From Cellulomonas sp. WB94 (GTDB taxonomy: Bacteria > Actinomycetota > Actinomycetes > Actinomycetales > Cellulomonadaceae), in assembly GCF_003115775.1 (NCBI RefSeq), contig NZ_QEES01000002.1:1178001-1242000 (forward strand): a stretch of DNA of 64,000 bases, in the 5' to 3' direction. Below the pieces are notes generated by a model, which did no database searches, had not been told where the DNA came from, and saw only the letters and a list, made by a program, of their open reading frames with translations. Both the position numbers and the translations under genes were made by a program. Below are positions 56,099-64,000 of this stretch, one piece after another; within the stretch, counting starts at the first letter, position 1; every line of letters begins with the position of its first letter.

Positions 56099-59000
56099 CT
56101 ACAGCCCGACCACGACCCGCTCGCCGCGCGTCCTGACCAGCTCCGCCGCCGACGCGATGATCTTCGCCGCGAGCTTCGTCGAGACCCCGGGCAGCGCTGC
56201 CACGAGGGCTGCGTCCGCCCGGGCCAGCGCGGTGATGTCACCGACCCCCGCGGCGCGCAGCTGGGCGGCCCGCACCTGACCGACGAACGCGATGTCGGTG
56301 ACCGGGGCGTCGACCGTCATCCGGCTGGCCAGGGCCGGCGCCCCGCGCACCGGGACGGCGAGCACCCGGTCGACAGCGCGGAACTGCGGCAGCGACACGG
56401 TCTGCGCCCGGCGCAGCGGGACACCGCCGAGGCGCACGCGCGCGGCGCCGCACGTGGGGCACGGCGTGACGGTGGCCGCCCGACCGGCCGCGGTCACCGC
56501 GGTCGTGCCGTGCGTCGCCGGTCCGTGCTGCCCGCACCCCTGGCAGTAGCAGTCGTCGCCGTCCTCGCTCGTCGGGGTCACCGGGCACAGGCCGCCGGGC
56601 GGGACCGGGACCGGCGCCGGGACCCCGCGGTCGAACGTCACCGACACGTCCGTCAGGCTCAGGTCTCCGGGCGCCTCGGACGTGAAGTAGAGCCCCACGT
56701 CGGTCGGCTCCCCGATCTCCAGGGTCAGCTCCGTGAGGTGCACGACGGCGCCGGGCGGCAGGACGACCCGCAGCTGCGCCTCGACGGCCCCGGCCGGGAC
56801 CACGCCCGACGCCGCGCGCGCGTCGAGGTCGAGGACGTCGAGCGGGAGCCGCATCGGGTCGCGGACCGACAGCCCGGTCTCGTCCCCGAACGTGAGCTCG
56901 ACGCCGGCGCCGGGCTCACCGCTCGCGGCGGCCGTCACGACCAGGTCGAACCGGTCCCCCGCGACGACCCCCACGATCTGGCTGACGTCGGAGTCCACGG
57001 CTCCGCCGTTCGACAGCGTGACCCCGTCGTCGGCGCGCGCCACGGTCGTCGACGGGGCGGCCGGCTGCCACGTCGAGGTCGCCGCGTCGGCCGAGCCGCT
57101 GAGCGTCACGTGGTCGACGACCATCCGGCCCTCCGGCGTGAAGAGCTGCACCTCGGCCTGAGTCGCCCCGGCGGGCGCCACGAGGACGACCTCCTGGCGC
57201 GGGACGCGGTCGAGCGAGGTGCGCTTCTCGAGGTCCAGCACCGGGACGGGGACCCGGTCGGTGCGCTCGGTCGAGCACGCGTCGCCGCGCCAGGTCACCT
57301 GCGCCCGGGCGCCGTCCACGAATGCCACCCCGTCGAAGCCGAACCGGTACCTCGCGCCGCCCACGACGGGGACGACCTGCGAGATCGACGACCGGGTGGT
57401 CGCCGCGACCTGGCCCTGCCGCAGGGTCACGACCTCCTTGCCGGGCGCAGCGTCGTGCAGCCTGACGCTCTGCTTGAGCGTCGAGCTCCCGAGGAGCGCG
57501 AGCACCTCGCCCGTCGCCGGCAGGCTGACGGGTCGCACCGAGCCTGCCGTGAGCTCCCACTCGGCCGGCAACGCGTCGCCGAGCGTCAGCAGCTCGACCG
57601 AGGGGTCGTCGAAGCGCGCGACCGTCGCATGGGTCCCCGTCGGGCTGACCGCGACGGCGAGCGACCCCTCGCCGAACGGCACCGGGATGTCGGGGTCGGG
57701 GAGCATCCGCCGGGCGCTCACGTCCAGGACGGCCACCGTGCCCTCACGCGCGATGACGGCGAGCGCGCCCTGCGGGTCGAGCGCCCAGGCTCGGGCCGGG
57801 TCACCGGCGGCGAGCCGGACCTCGGTGAGCGTCGACAGGTCGGTCGCGCGCAGGTAGCGGACGCGGTCCTCGGCGAGCACCAGCACGAGGTCCGCGGAAG
57901 GGCATGCGGCGTCGACCGCGTCGGCCACGGCGTCGACCCCGATCCGGTCACCGGCGGCGAGCGCCGCCCGGTCGGCGTAGGTCCAGACCCGTTCCGCCGC
58001 CTGCCCGGTCCCGGTCGCGGTCCCCACGACCGCCGGTGTCCCCGTGAGCAGCACGACGCGGCCGTCGTCGCCGCCCGCGAGCGCGAGCGGGAGGCCAGGC
58101 ACCTCGTCGTGCGGCTGGGTGTCCCAGTCGAGCGGGGATCCCCCCGCAGCCGCGGTCACCGCCTCCCACTCGACGTGGCGCAGGACCGTGGTGGTGCCGG
58201 TGGACTCGTCGGACACCCCGCCCGCGAGGTAGACCCCCCGACCGTCCGGCGCAGGCACGATCGCCATGGTCGGCTCGGGCACGGGGACGGACGCACCGGT
58301 GGCCCGGCCCGTCGCGACGTCGACGAGCTGCAGCCACGACCCGTCGGCGCTGTCCCCGGCCGCGACCTCCGGCGTCGTCCCCCAGACGAGGGTCGCGACC
58401 AGGAGCCTGCGGCCCGTGGGGTCGAGCGCCAGCGCGGTCGGCTCGGACATTCCGGCGGGGGCGGCGATGTCCACGTCGAGGTCGCTCTGGCCCGAGAGCA
58501 CGTCGAAGACGACGAGCCGGGTGCTGGTCCGACTGTTCCCGCCGTCGGGGCCGACGGTCGTCCGGCTGCCGACCGTGAGCGCGCGGGCGCCGTCCGCCCC
58601 GAACACGCACGCGCGGGCGTCGTACCCGTCCGACGGGTCGGGCGTGAGGTCGCGCGACCGCCGGACGGTGGTCCCCACGCGGTACCAGCTCGCGAAGTCG
58701 CCGTTGGCCACATGCTCCCCGCCACCGGCTGCCGCCCCGGCACCCGCAGCCGCGAGCGCCGTGTTGACGGCGCCGGCGACCTCGGGGAAGTCGAGGCCGA
58801 AGTCGACGGCCCCCGAGGCCGCGAACCTCTGCACCGACACCCCGACCTCGGTGCCGCCTGCGCCGACGCGGAGCTCGAGCGGGAGGTGGAAGCCCGTGGT
58901 GGCGTGCCGCAGCCGGAGCGCCGCCGCGAGCCCTGCGCCCGTCGGGGTCGCCGGGGTCGCGGGCGCGGCACCCGACGGCGCCGCACCCGACGACGCCGCG

Positions 59001-60283
59001 CGCCACGACAGCCCACCGTCGCGCGTCCCCTGCAGGGCAGGCCCCGGACGGTCGCCCGTCTCGCGCGCGGACCCGGCCGCAGCGCTCCACGCCGCCGACC
59101 CGGTGCGCGTCTGGACGACGAGCCACACCCGCCGGCCCGCAGCCACCTCGACCTCGCGCGGCAGCGCCACGCTGACCCACGTGGGCGAGCCGGCGTCGTC
59201 CCGCGTGATCGTGAGGTCCGCCGGGTGGGGCAGCAGCGACGCGCTCCCGGGCTTGCCGTCCAGGTCGACGACGAGGTCGACCGCGAGCGTCACGGCGGCC
59301 GTCACCGCGGTGAGCAGGAGGTCCACGCTCGTGGCGACCACGGTGCCCGCGGGGACGAGCGCCTGCGCGAGCGACTGGCCGGCAGCGACGACGACCAGCT
59401 CGGTCGCCGTCGCCGCGGTGAGGGCGCCGTGCACGACGCGGGTCGCGGCGAACGCACCCTGCACGCGTCCGGTCGTCGCACCCTCGACCGCGACCATGCC
59501 GGGCGGCACGCTGACCGCCAACATCCCTCCGCCAGCGACGGGCGCACCGCCGAACCGGTAGGCCGCCTGCACGGTCCGCACCCCGTCGGGTGTCGCGGAC
59601 GCCGCCAGGGTGAGGTCGATCGCGAGGTCCAGGTCGATCCGCGCGATCGAGTCGGAGTGAAGCACGAACGGCACGACCCAGCAGCCGTTCTCGACGTCGA
59701 GCTCGGGGAGCATGCCCTGCAGCACGTCCGAGAAGTCGGGCGTCGTCACCGGTTCGACGAGGTCGCCGCGGTGGGTGAAGAACACCGGGCCGCCCTCGAC
59801 CGCGACGGTGACGCCGCTCGGCGGCGACGAGACCCGCAGGACCGACACGTCGGCACCTGCCTTGGGCATCCGCAGCCCCGTGACGGTGAGCCCCGGGAGG
59901 TCTGCCGCGTTCGTCAGGGTCAGGGGCGCACCCCCGCTGAAGCCGCCGAGGGTGTCGACGCCGAGGAACCCCCCGCCGATGTCGACGAGCAGCGGTACGC
60001 CGACGAGACCCGACCCGGTCAGCGCGGCGAGCCGGCGCCGGGCATGCAGGTCGATCTCGACCGCCCCCGTCGTCACGACCTTCGTCGCTCCGCGGTCCCC
60101 CGCACCCGAGCCCGCCGGGAAGGTCAGTGTCTCCAGGAACCGCCCCGTCGGGTCGGTGCTCACAGGCGTCAGGGTCAGGACGGCACGCGTCACGACCGCG
60201 CCGACCGGCAGCCGACGCAGCACGAGCCGCTGGTCGCGCTCGAACGGGAGCCGCCCGCCCGCATGCCTCGCGCGGACCTGCAT
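56099..60283 (-). CDS. Giant protein with propeller-like repeats, zinc-type CxxC motifs and C-terminal helix-hairpin-helix, unknown
   Basis: 1394 residues, ATG 60281-60283 after GAGGAGGAGG. No signal peptide. Residues 1-~450 are a beta-rich Ala/Val region. Around 540-1000 there are WD/NHL-like strands with motifs such as TALALDPTGRRLLVATLVWG, TMAIVPAPDGRGVYLAGG and ALDPQGALAVIAREGTVAVLD, suggesting a beta-propeller. Beta-sandwich stretches follow. Near 1260-1330 come cysteines (CPVT, CYCQGCGQHG, CPTCGAARVRL), a rubredoxin-like zinc knot. The last ~50 residues, GQVRAAQLRAAGVGDITALARADAALVAALPGVSTKLAAKIIASAAELV, are a helix-hairpin-helix. Third visible gene of an operon with tail-like neighbours. 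No family recognised. Confidence 0.7.
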   Translation of the reverse strand: MQVRARHAGGRLPFERDQRLVLRRLPVGAVVTRAVLTLTPVSTDPTGRFLETLTFPAGSGAGDRGATKVVTTGAVEIDLHARRRLAALTGSGLVGVPLLVDIGGGFLGVDTLGGFSGGAPLTLTNAADLPGLTVTGLRMPKAGADVSVLRVSSPPSGVTVAVEGGPVFFTHRGDLVEPVTTPDFSDVLQGMLPELDVENGCWVVPFVLHSDSIARIDLDLAIDLTLAASATPDGVRTVQAAYRFGGAPVAGGGMLAVSVPPGMVAVEGATTGRVQGAFAATRVVHGALTAATATELVVVAAGQSLAQALVPAGTVVATSVDLLLTAVTAAVTLAVDLVVDLDGKPGSASLLPHPADLTITRDDAGSPTWVSVALPREVEVAAGRRVWLVVQTRTGSAAWSAAAGSARETGDRPGPALQGTRDGGLSWRAASSGAAPSGAAPATPATPTGAGLAAALRLRHATTGFHLPLELRVGAGGTEVGVSVQRFAASGAVDFGLDFPEVAGAVNTALAAAGAGAAAGGGEHVANGDFASWYRVGTTVRRSRDLTPDPSDGYDARACVFGADGARALTVGSRTTVGPDGGNSRTSTRLVVFDVLSGQSDLDVDIAAPAGMSEPTALALDPTGRRLLVATLVWGTTPEVAAGDSADGSWLQLVDVATGRATGASVPVPEPTMAIVPAPDGRGVYLAGGVSDESTGTTTVLRHVEWEAVTAAAGGSPLDWDTQPHDEVPGLPLALAGGDDGRVVLLTGTPAVVGTATGTGQAAERVWTYADRAALAAGDRIGVDAVADAVDAACPSADLVLVLAEDRVRYLRATDLSTLTEVRLAAGDPARAWALDPQGALAVIAREGTVAVLDVSARRMLPDPDIPVPFGEGSLAVAVSPTGTHATVARFDDPSVELLTLGDALPAEWELTAGSVRPVSLPATGEVLALLGSSTLKQSVRLHDAAPGKEVVTLRQGQVAATTRSSISQVVPVVGGARYRFGFDGVAFVDGARAQVTWRGDACSTERTDRVPVPVLDLEKRTSLDRVPRQEVVLVAPAGATQAEVQLFTPEGRMVVDHVTLSGSADAATSTWQPAAPSTTVARADDGVTLSNGGAVDSDVSQIVGVVAGDRFDLVVTAAASGEPGAGVELTFGDETGLSVRDPMRLPLDVLDLDARAASGVVPAGAVEAQLRVVLPPGAVVHLTELTLEIGEPTDVGLYFTSEAPGDLSLTDVSVTFDRGVPAPVPVPPGGLCPVTPTSEDGDDCYCQGCGQHGPATHGTTAVTAAGRAATVTPCPTCGAARVRLGGVPLRRAQTVSLPQFRAVDRVLAVPVRGAPALASRMTVDAPVTDIAFVGQVRAAQLRAAGVGDITALARADAALVAALPGVSTKLAAKIIASAAELVRTRGERVVVGL

Positions 60284-60334
60284 CGTGCGCCTCCTCCTCG
60301 TCGCGTCCTGGGCCCGCTCCTGGTTGCTGGCGGG

Positions 60335-61336
60335 TCAGACCTTGAGCAGCACCATGAGCTTGAGCTCGCGCTCGAACCGCCCCTGGATGTCGTCTCCGTC
60401 GGTGGACAGGTTGTCCGGGTCGATGACCGGGCTGCTCGGGTCGTTGATGTAGGCCCGGGCCCGGGCGTCGTCGCCGGGGTCGTGCGGCGTCGGCGGCCTG
60501 AACCACACGGCCGTGCGGTTGTTGTCGAGGTGCTGGACGAACACGTTCGCCGGCTGCGGGAACCGGGCAGCAGGCGTCGTGGTGTCCGTGAAGTTCACCG
60601 TCTTGCGCGGCTGGACGATGAAGAGCATGTCGTTCCAGTCGCCCTGGTCCTTGAGCCGCTTGACGCTGTGCTGCTCGGAGCAGCACCGCTCGAACCACGG
60701 CGAGTGGCAGTACTGGTCGTCGTTGAACCGGTCGTTCGGCGCCTTGAAGAACGCCTTCCAGAACTCGGTCTCGAGGTCGTCGAGGTTCGTCTTGTCGGTG
60801 TACGGCACCTTGTAGCGCGTGAGCATGTCCGCGAACGGGATCCCGATCTCGGGGCCGTCGGGCGGCTGGATGTCGATCGAGCGGCGGCCACCGCTCGCGG
60901 TCGGCACCCGCACGCGGCGCTCCTCGCGGTTGACGAGGTAGAACGTCGCGAAGGACGCGCGCATCTCCTCGTCCTCGTGGCACGCGACCTCGAAGTACTC
61001 GAGCTTGTAGAGGTCGACGAGCGGCATGGTGCCCAGGCCGTGCTCGATGATCGTGGGCTCGTCGGCCTTGAGCACCTTGAAGAGCTGCTGGTAGCCGGTG
61101 CGCCCGCGCACGTCGTCGAGGACGCGCTTGGTGACCTCGTCGGTGAGCGCGGCGAGGTCCTTGCCCTCGAGGTGGGCCGCGTCGTCGGCGTTCGCGACGT
61201 GGGTCACGGACGCGGCGGCAGCCTGGGAGCTCGCCTCGATGTCGGCGTGGATCTTGCGCTGCATCTCGTTCCACGCGTCGGCGGTGAGGATGTCGCCGGG
61301 CGCCTGCTCGACGTACGGCACGGTGGTGTCGGTCAT
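60335..61336 (-). CDS. Tail-fibre-like protein of a phage-tail-type cluster, unknown
   Basis: 333 residues, ATG 61334-61336 in an ATGA overlap with the upstream gene. The N-terminus APGDILTADAWNEMQRKIHAD matches a pattern common in tail-fibre or baseplate-adjacent proteins of phages and contractile systems. ADDAAHLEGKDLAALTDEVTKRVL is another fibre-like segment. The rest is a charged domain with clustered cysteines around YCHSPWFERCCSEQHS and a Pro-rich APRFPQPANVFVQHL-type end. No signal peptide. Role in receptor binding or assembly is inferred only from these patterns and context. Confidence 0.6.
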   Translation of the reverse strand: MTDTTVPYVEQAPGDILTADAWNEMQRKIHADIEASSQAAAASVTHVANADDAAHLEGKDLAALTDEVTKRVLDDVRGRTGYQQLFKVLKADEPTIIEHGLGTMPLVDLYKLEYFEVACHEDEEMRASFATFYLVNREERRVRVPTASGGRRSIDIQPPDGPEIGIPFADMLTRYKVPYTDKTNLDDLETEFWKAFFKAPNDRFNDDQYCHSPWFERCCSEQHSVKRLKDQGDWNDMLFIVQPRKTVNFTDTTTPAARFPQPANVFVQHLDNNRTAVWFRPPTPHDPGDDARARAYINDPSSPVIDPDNLSTDGDDIQGRFERELKLMVLLKV

Positions 61337-64000
61337 GGTGTTCCTTCCTCGTCCGGGCGTGGCCCGTCCTGGTGGGTGCGGTGCTCGGTGGCGGCCGGGG
61401 TGGCCCGGTCCCTCGTGACGATGGCGCGGACGCCGGCCGCCTTGGCCGCGGCGACCCCGACCGGGCCGGGCTTCAGCAGGTGCTCCGCGAGGGTCGGCAG
61501 GTCCGGCCCGAGGACGGCGGCGCGGGCGTTCTCGAACCGCGCGCCCGGCATGGAGACCTCGACGTCGTAGATCTCCGGTCCGACGAGCCGCGCGGACACC
61601 CGGATGTCGTTGCCGTACGTGCCGGGCTCGGCGGCCGCGATCTCGACGAACCGTGGCGCGAGACCCGGACCCGTGACGTAGAGGCGGGCGACGTCGTGCG
61701 TCCGGCCGAGCGTCAGCGGGGTCGGGTCGCGGAAGGGCAGCGTCACCGCGGTCCACCCGAGCGGGACGACGGGCACGTCCTTCGCCTCGACGAGCCGCGA
61801 CTCGAGGTTGATCCGCCGGACGAGGCGGTCGGCGTCGAGCTCGGGCTCAGTGACGACGCCCGCGACGAGCTCGGGCTCGGCCGCACCGAACCGGGCCTCG
61901 TCGAAGACGCGCCCGAACCGGGGGTCCAGGTCGCGCGGCAGGTTGACCTCGAAGGTCCCCGCAGCGTGCGAGTCCCACGCGACCCGCACGTGCGCGGTCG
62001 CCGACCGGGTCGCCGACGACCCGAGCACCGCCGGCACCTCGGTCGGCGAGAACCGGCTCACGTCGAAGACCGCCTCCTCGGTGCACGGCTCCCCCGCGAA
62101 CCGGTCCGTGTCGACGACCGCGGCGTCGAACCGCGCGGCACGGCACTCGGTCCAGCTCCAGCGGTTGCGGCCCCGGCGCACGGTGAGCGCGGCGCGCGCG
62201 CCCGGCGCTGGATGCTCGGGCACGACGTGGACGAGCTCGGGGGCAAGCACGCGCGTCTCTCCGCGCTCTGCCACGGTCGCGGTGACGCCACCGGCGTCGG
62301 TCGGTTCGAGGACGAGCCGCCCCCCGGCCCCGATCGCGGCTGCGACGCGGACCGACCAACCGCCCGCCGGGTCGCCGAGCCGCGGCCACGCGATCCCGCG
62401 CGCGGTGTCGACCTCGATCGTGGCCGGGACATCCGCGGACCCGGTGCTGGTGAACGTCAGCACGCTGCCGTGGGCCACGTCGGCCTCGACGTCGGCCCGG
62501 ACCGGCGGGTACTCGACGACCTCGAGGTGGCGCACCGGCACGACCTCGACGCGACTGGCCGGTCCGGCGGTCGAAGACACCAGCCGGAGCCGTTCCGACG
62601 GGCCGGCCTGGGCCACGCCGGGCAGCACCGCGTCGATCGCGGCGACGATCTCGGCGAGCAGGGTCGCCGACGGCCGGATGCCCGCGAGGTCCGCGTCGAC
62701 CGGCTCACCGCCGTCGACCGCGAGGCGCAGCACCGACCGTTCTGACAGGTCGACGGGTGCGAGCAGGTCGACGGTGCCGTCGAGCATCGCGGGCTCGGGG
62801 TCGGTGCCCGCCGCGGACGCACCCACGGCGCCCAGCAGGAACGGCGCCGCGTCGCCCGCGCCGGTGCGCAGGACCTCGACGCGGCTCGACGGGCCGGTCG
62901 TCGGCGAGGTCACGTGGAGGCCCAGGCCGCCCGGCAGCACGAGGGTGCCGGACTCGGCGGTCGTGGCGGCCCGGATCGCCGCGGCGACCTGGACGGCGCT
63001 CACCGTGCGGCGGTCCTCCGCGGGGACCGCCGCCGTGAGGTCGACCGCGACGGGGGCACCGCCGTCGATCGCGAGGCGCAGCACGTGCGCGGTGCGCAGG
63101 TCGGCGCCCGCGGTCAGGTCGACGGTTCCCGCGACGCGCGCGGCCGCTGCGGCCTGCCCGACGTAGGTGCGCGGAGCCGGGAACCCGAGCACGGCAGGCG
63201 TCACGTCGGTGCCCGCGGTCGGGACCTCGAGGACGAGCCGGCTCGCGGTCGCGGTCGCGGGCGGGACGAGCAGCAGGTGCGTGCCGTCGTGCGCGGCGAC
63301 CTGGGCCGCGAGCGCGAGGTTGACCTGCGCGACGATCTGGCTGAGCTGGCGCGTCGCGGTCGTGGAGCCGTCACCGACCGGGACGTCGACCGGCGGGGCG
63401 TCACCGACCCCGATCCGCAGCGCGGCGTCGGCGGGCAGCTCGACCCCGGCGGACAGGTCGACGGTCCCGGCGAGGTGCACGGAGACCGCTCCCTGCCCCC
63501 GCGCGAGCACCGGGGGAACCCCGAGGACGCTGTCGAGCGCGTCGAGCGTGCGCGGCGGCTCGACCAGGATCCGCGACGCCGCCCCGGGCTCGGGGTCGGT
63601 CAGCACGAGGGTGCGACCGTCGGTCAGGGCGATCGGGCCGGGCGCGGTCGGGTGCTGCGCGGCATACGCGGTGGTGATCGCGTGGACGATCTCGGCCGCC
63701 GTGGTGGCCCGCGGGCGGGGGCCGGCGCAGTCGATCGGGACGGGCGTGCGGTCGCCGACCGTGAGGAGCAGGTGCCTGTCGACACTGAGGTCGACACCGC
63801 CCGAGAGGTCGTGGGGGCCGGTGAGGCGCGCGACGGTCGCGGCCTTGCCCGTCGCGGTGCGGGCCGTGAAGGCGAGCACCGTCGTCGCGGCGTCGTCCGT
63901 GACGCGGGCACGGGTGACGAATCGCCGGCGCAGGGTGTCGCTCAGCGGCTGCAGGTCGATCGAGCCGGCGGTGCCGGCGCTCGCCGACACGAGCTGGAGG
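61333..64000 (-). CDS. Modular beta-rich protein with tail-sheath-like C-terminal motif (5' end cut by window edge)
   Basis: At least 889 residues; the frame stays open to the right edge, with LQL before the first GTG at 63990, so the true start is outside. Four consecutive ~90-residue modules begin DLSGGVDLSVDRHLLLTV, TVDLSAGVELPADAALRIGV, TVDLTAGADLRTAHVLRLAI and TVDLLAPVDLSERSVLRLAV; each ends in a grLvLts..tGp.SrveV strand, like IN-type modules in flagellin/hook and tail proteins. The C-terminal RFVEIAAAEPGTYGNDIRV and YDVEVSMPGARFENA resemble the phage tail-sheath motif with P-G-x-[WY]-G-N. Probable structural component of a tail-like particle. Confidence 0.65.
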   Translation of the reverse strand, partial: LQLVSASAGTAGSIDLQPLSDTLRRRFVTRARVTDDAATTVLAFTARTATGKAATVARLTGPHDLSGGVDLSVDRHLLLTVGDRTPVPIDCAGPRPRATTAAEIVHAITTAYAAQHPTAPGPIALTDGRTLVLTDPEPGAASRILVEPPRTLDALDSVLGVPPVLARGQGAVSVHLAGTVDLSAGVELPADAALRIGVGDAPPVDVPVGDGSTTATRQLSQIVAQVNLALAAQVAAHDGTHLLLVPPATATASRLVLEVPTAGTDVTPAVLGFPAPRTYVGQAAAAARVAGTVDLTAGADLRTAHVLRLAIDGGAPVAVDLTAAVPAEDRRTVSAVQVAAAIRAATTAESGTLVLPGGLGLHVTSPTTGPSSRVEVLRTGAGDAAPFLLGAVGASAAGTDPEPAMLDGTVDLLAPVDLSERSVLRLAVDGGEPVDADLAGIRPSATLLAEIVAAIDAVLPGVAQAGPSERLRLVSSTAGPASRVEVVPVRHLEVVEYPPVRADVEADVAHGSVLTFTSTGSADVPATIEVDTARGIAWPRLGDPAGGWSVRVAAAIGAGGRLVLEPTDAGGVTATVAERGETRVLAPELVHVVPEHPAPGARAALTVRRGRNRWSWTECRAARFDAAVVDTDRFAGEPCTEEAVFDVSRFSPTEVPAVLGSSATRSATAHVRVAWDSHAAGTFEVNLPRDLDPRFGRVFDEARFGAAEPELVAGVVTEPELDADRLVRRINLESRLVEAKDVPVVPLGWTAVTLPFRDPTPLTLGRTHDVARLYVTGPGLAPRFVEIAAAEPGTYGNDIRVSARLVGPEIYDVEVSMPGARFENARAAVLGPDLPTLAEHLLKPGPVGVAAAKAAGVRAIVTRDRATPAATEHRTHQDGPRPDEEGTP

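Noticed and set aside
56510-61570. A 1686-codon open frame on the plus strand opposite the giant protein genes
   Set aside because: It is rich in Arg/Gly/His/Asp, has no family motifs and mirrors codon-position GC bias of the real minus-strand genes. It is an antisense shadow.

Overview
The window is high-GC actinobacterial DNA. The best guess is a Cellulomonas-like member of the Micrococcales. This rests on the many GTG starts and 4-bp ATGA/GTGA overlaps, an IdeR/DtxR-type iron box, a HAIR (HspR) element before clpB, a GTP-type PEP carboxykinase divergent from a RamB-like regulator, a DUF3151 gene beside purA, and a large GH3 beta-glucosidase. No rRNA, tRNA or CRISPR array was seen.

Layout. 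(1) 1-3.8 kb: an iron-siderophore ABC operon on the minus strand (binding lipoprotein, two FecCD permeases, ATPase cut by the left edge) under an iron box. (2) 3.9-7.6 kb: purC, then a coproporphyrinogen/protoporphyrinogen oxidase translationally coupled to a radical SAM/SPASM protein. (3) 7.7-24.7 kb: a patchy accessory region between purC and purD. It holds a lipoprotein, an acyl-CoA ligase, an orphan PhnD-like protein, small membrane proteins, an RluA-type pseudouridine synthase, an IS3-family element, two adjacent secreted excalibur-domain proteins (one an HNH nuclease), a frameshifted FAD oxidoreductase, three degenerate purD fragments, and an IS256-family element that itself carries an IS1634-type element. 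The IS256 element sits in the 3' end of a rifampin ADP-ribosyltransferase gene (arr).

(4) 24.8-45 kb: mostly conserved housekeeping genes: purD, a GNAT acetyltransferase, pckG/ramB-like, purA, DUF3151, a PAS/GAF/SpoIIE/HATPase regulator flanked by two STAS antagonists, fbaA, a TrmH methyltransferase, purT, DedA, a HAD phosphatase, a YwiC-like protein, lemA, pyrE, an SDR and xth. Four purine genes (purC, purD, purA, purT) and pyrE lie in one window but in separate transcription units. (5) 45-56 kb: two DUF4190/septum-formation-type envelope proteins, GH3 beta-glucosidase plus TetR regulator, the clpB-UPF0303-Gfo/Idh/MocA unit, dodecin and an alpha/beta hydrolase.

(6) 56-64 kb: a minus-strand operon running off the right edge with three large unusual proteins. 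One has four tandem ~90-residue beta-rich modules and a tail-sheath-like C-terminal motif. One has a tail-fibre-like N-terminus. One has 1394 residues, with a repeat-rich middle, a CxxC cluster and a C-terminal helix-hairpin-helix. They look like parts of a phage-tail-like or contractile-injection-type assembly and are the best candidate here for an undescribed system.

The two nested insertions can be undone exactly on paper. Removing the IS1634-type element restores an 11-residue longer IS256 transposase, and removing the IS256 element restores a longer arr reading frame with its own stop. Target duplications of 6 and 8 bp support both.
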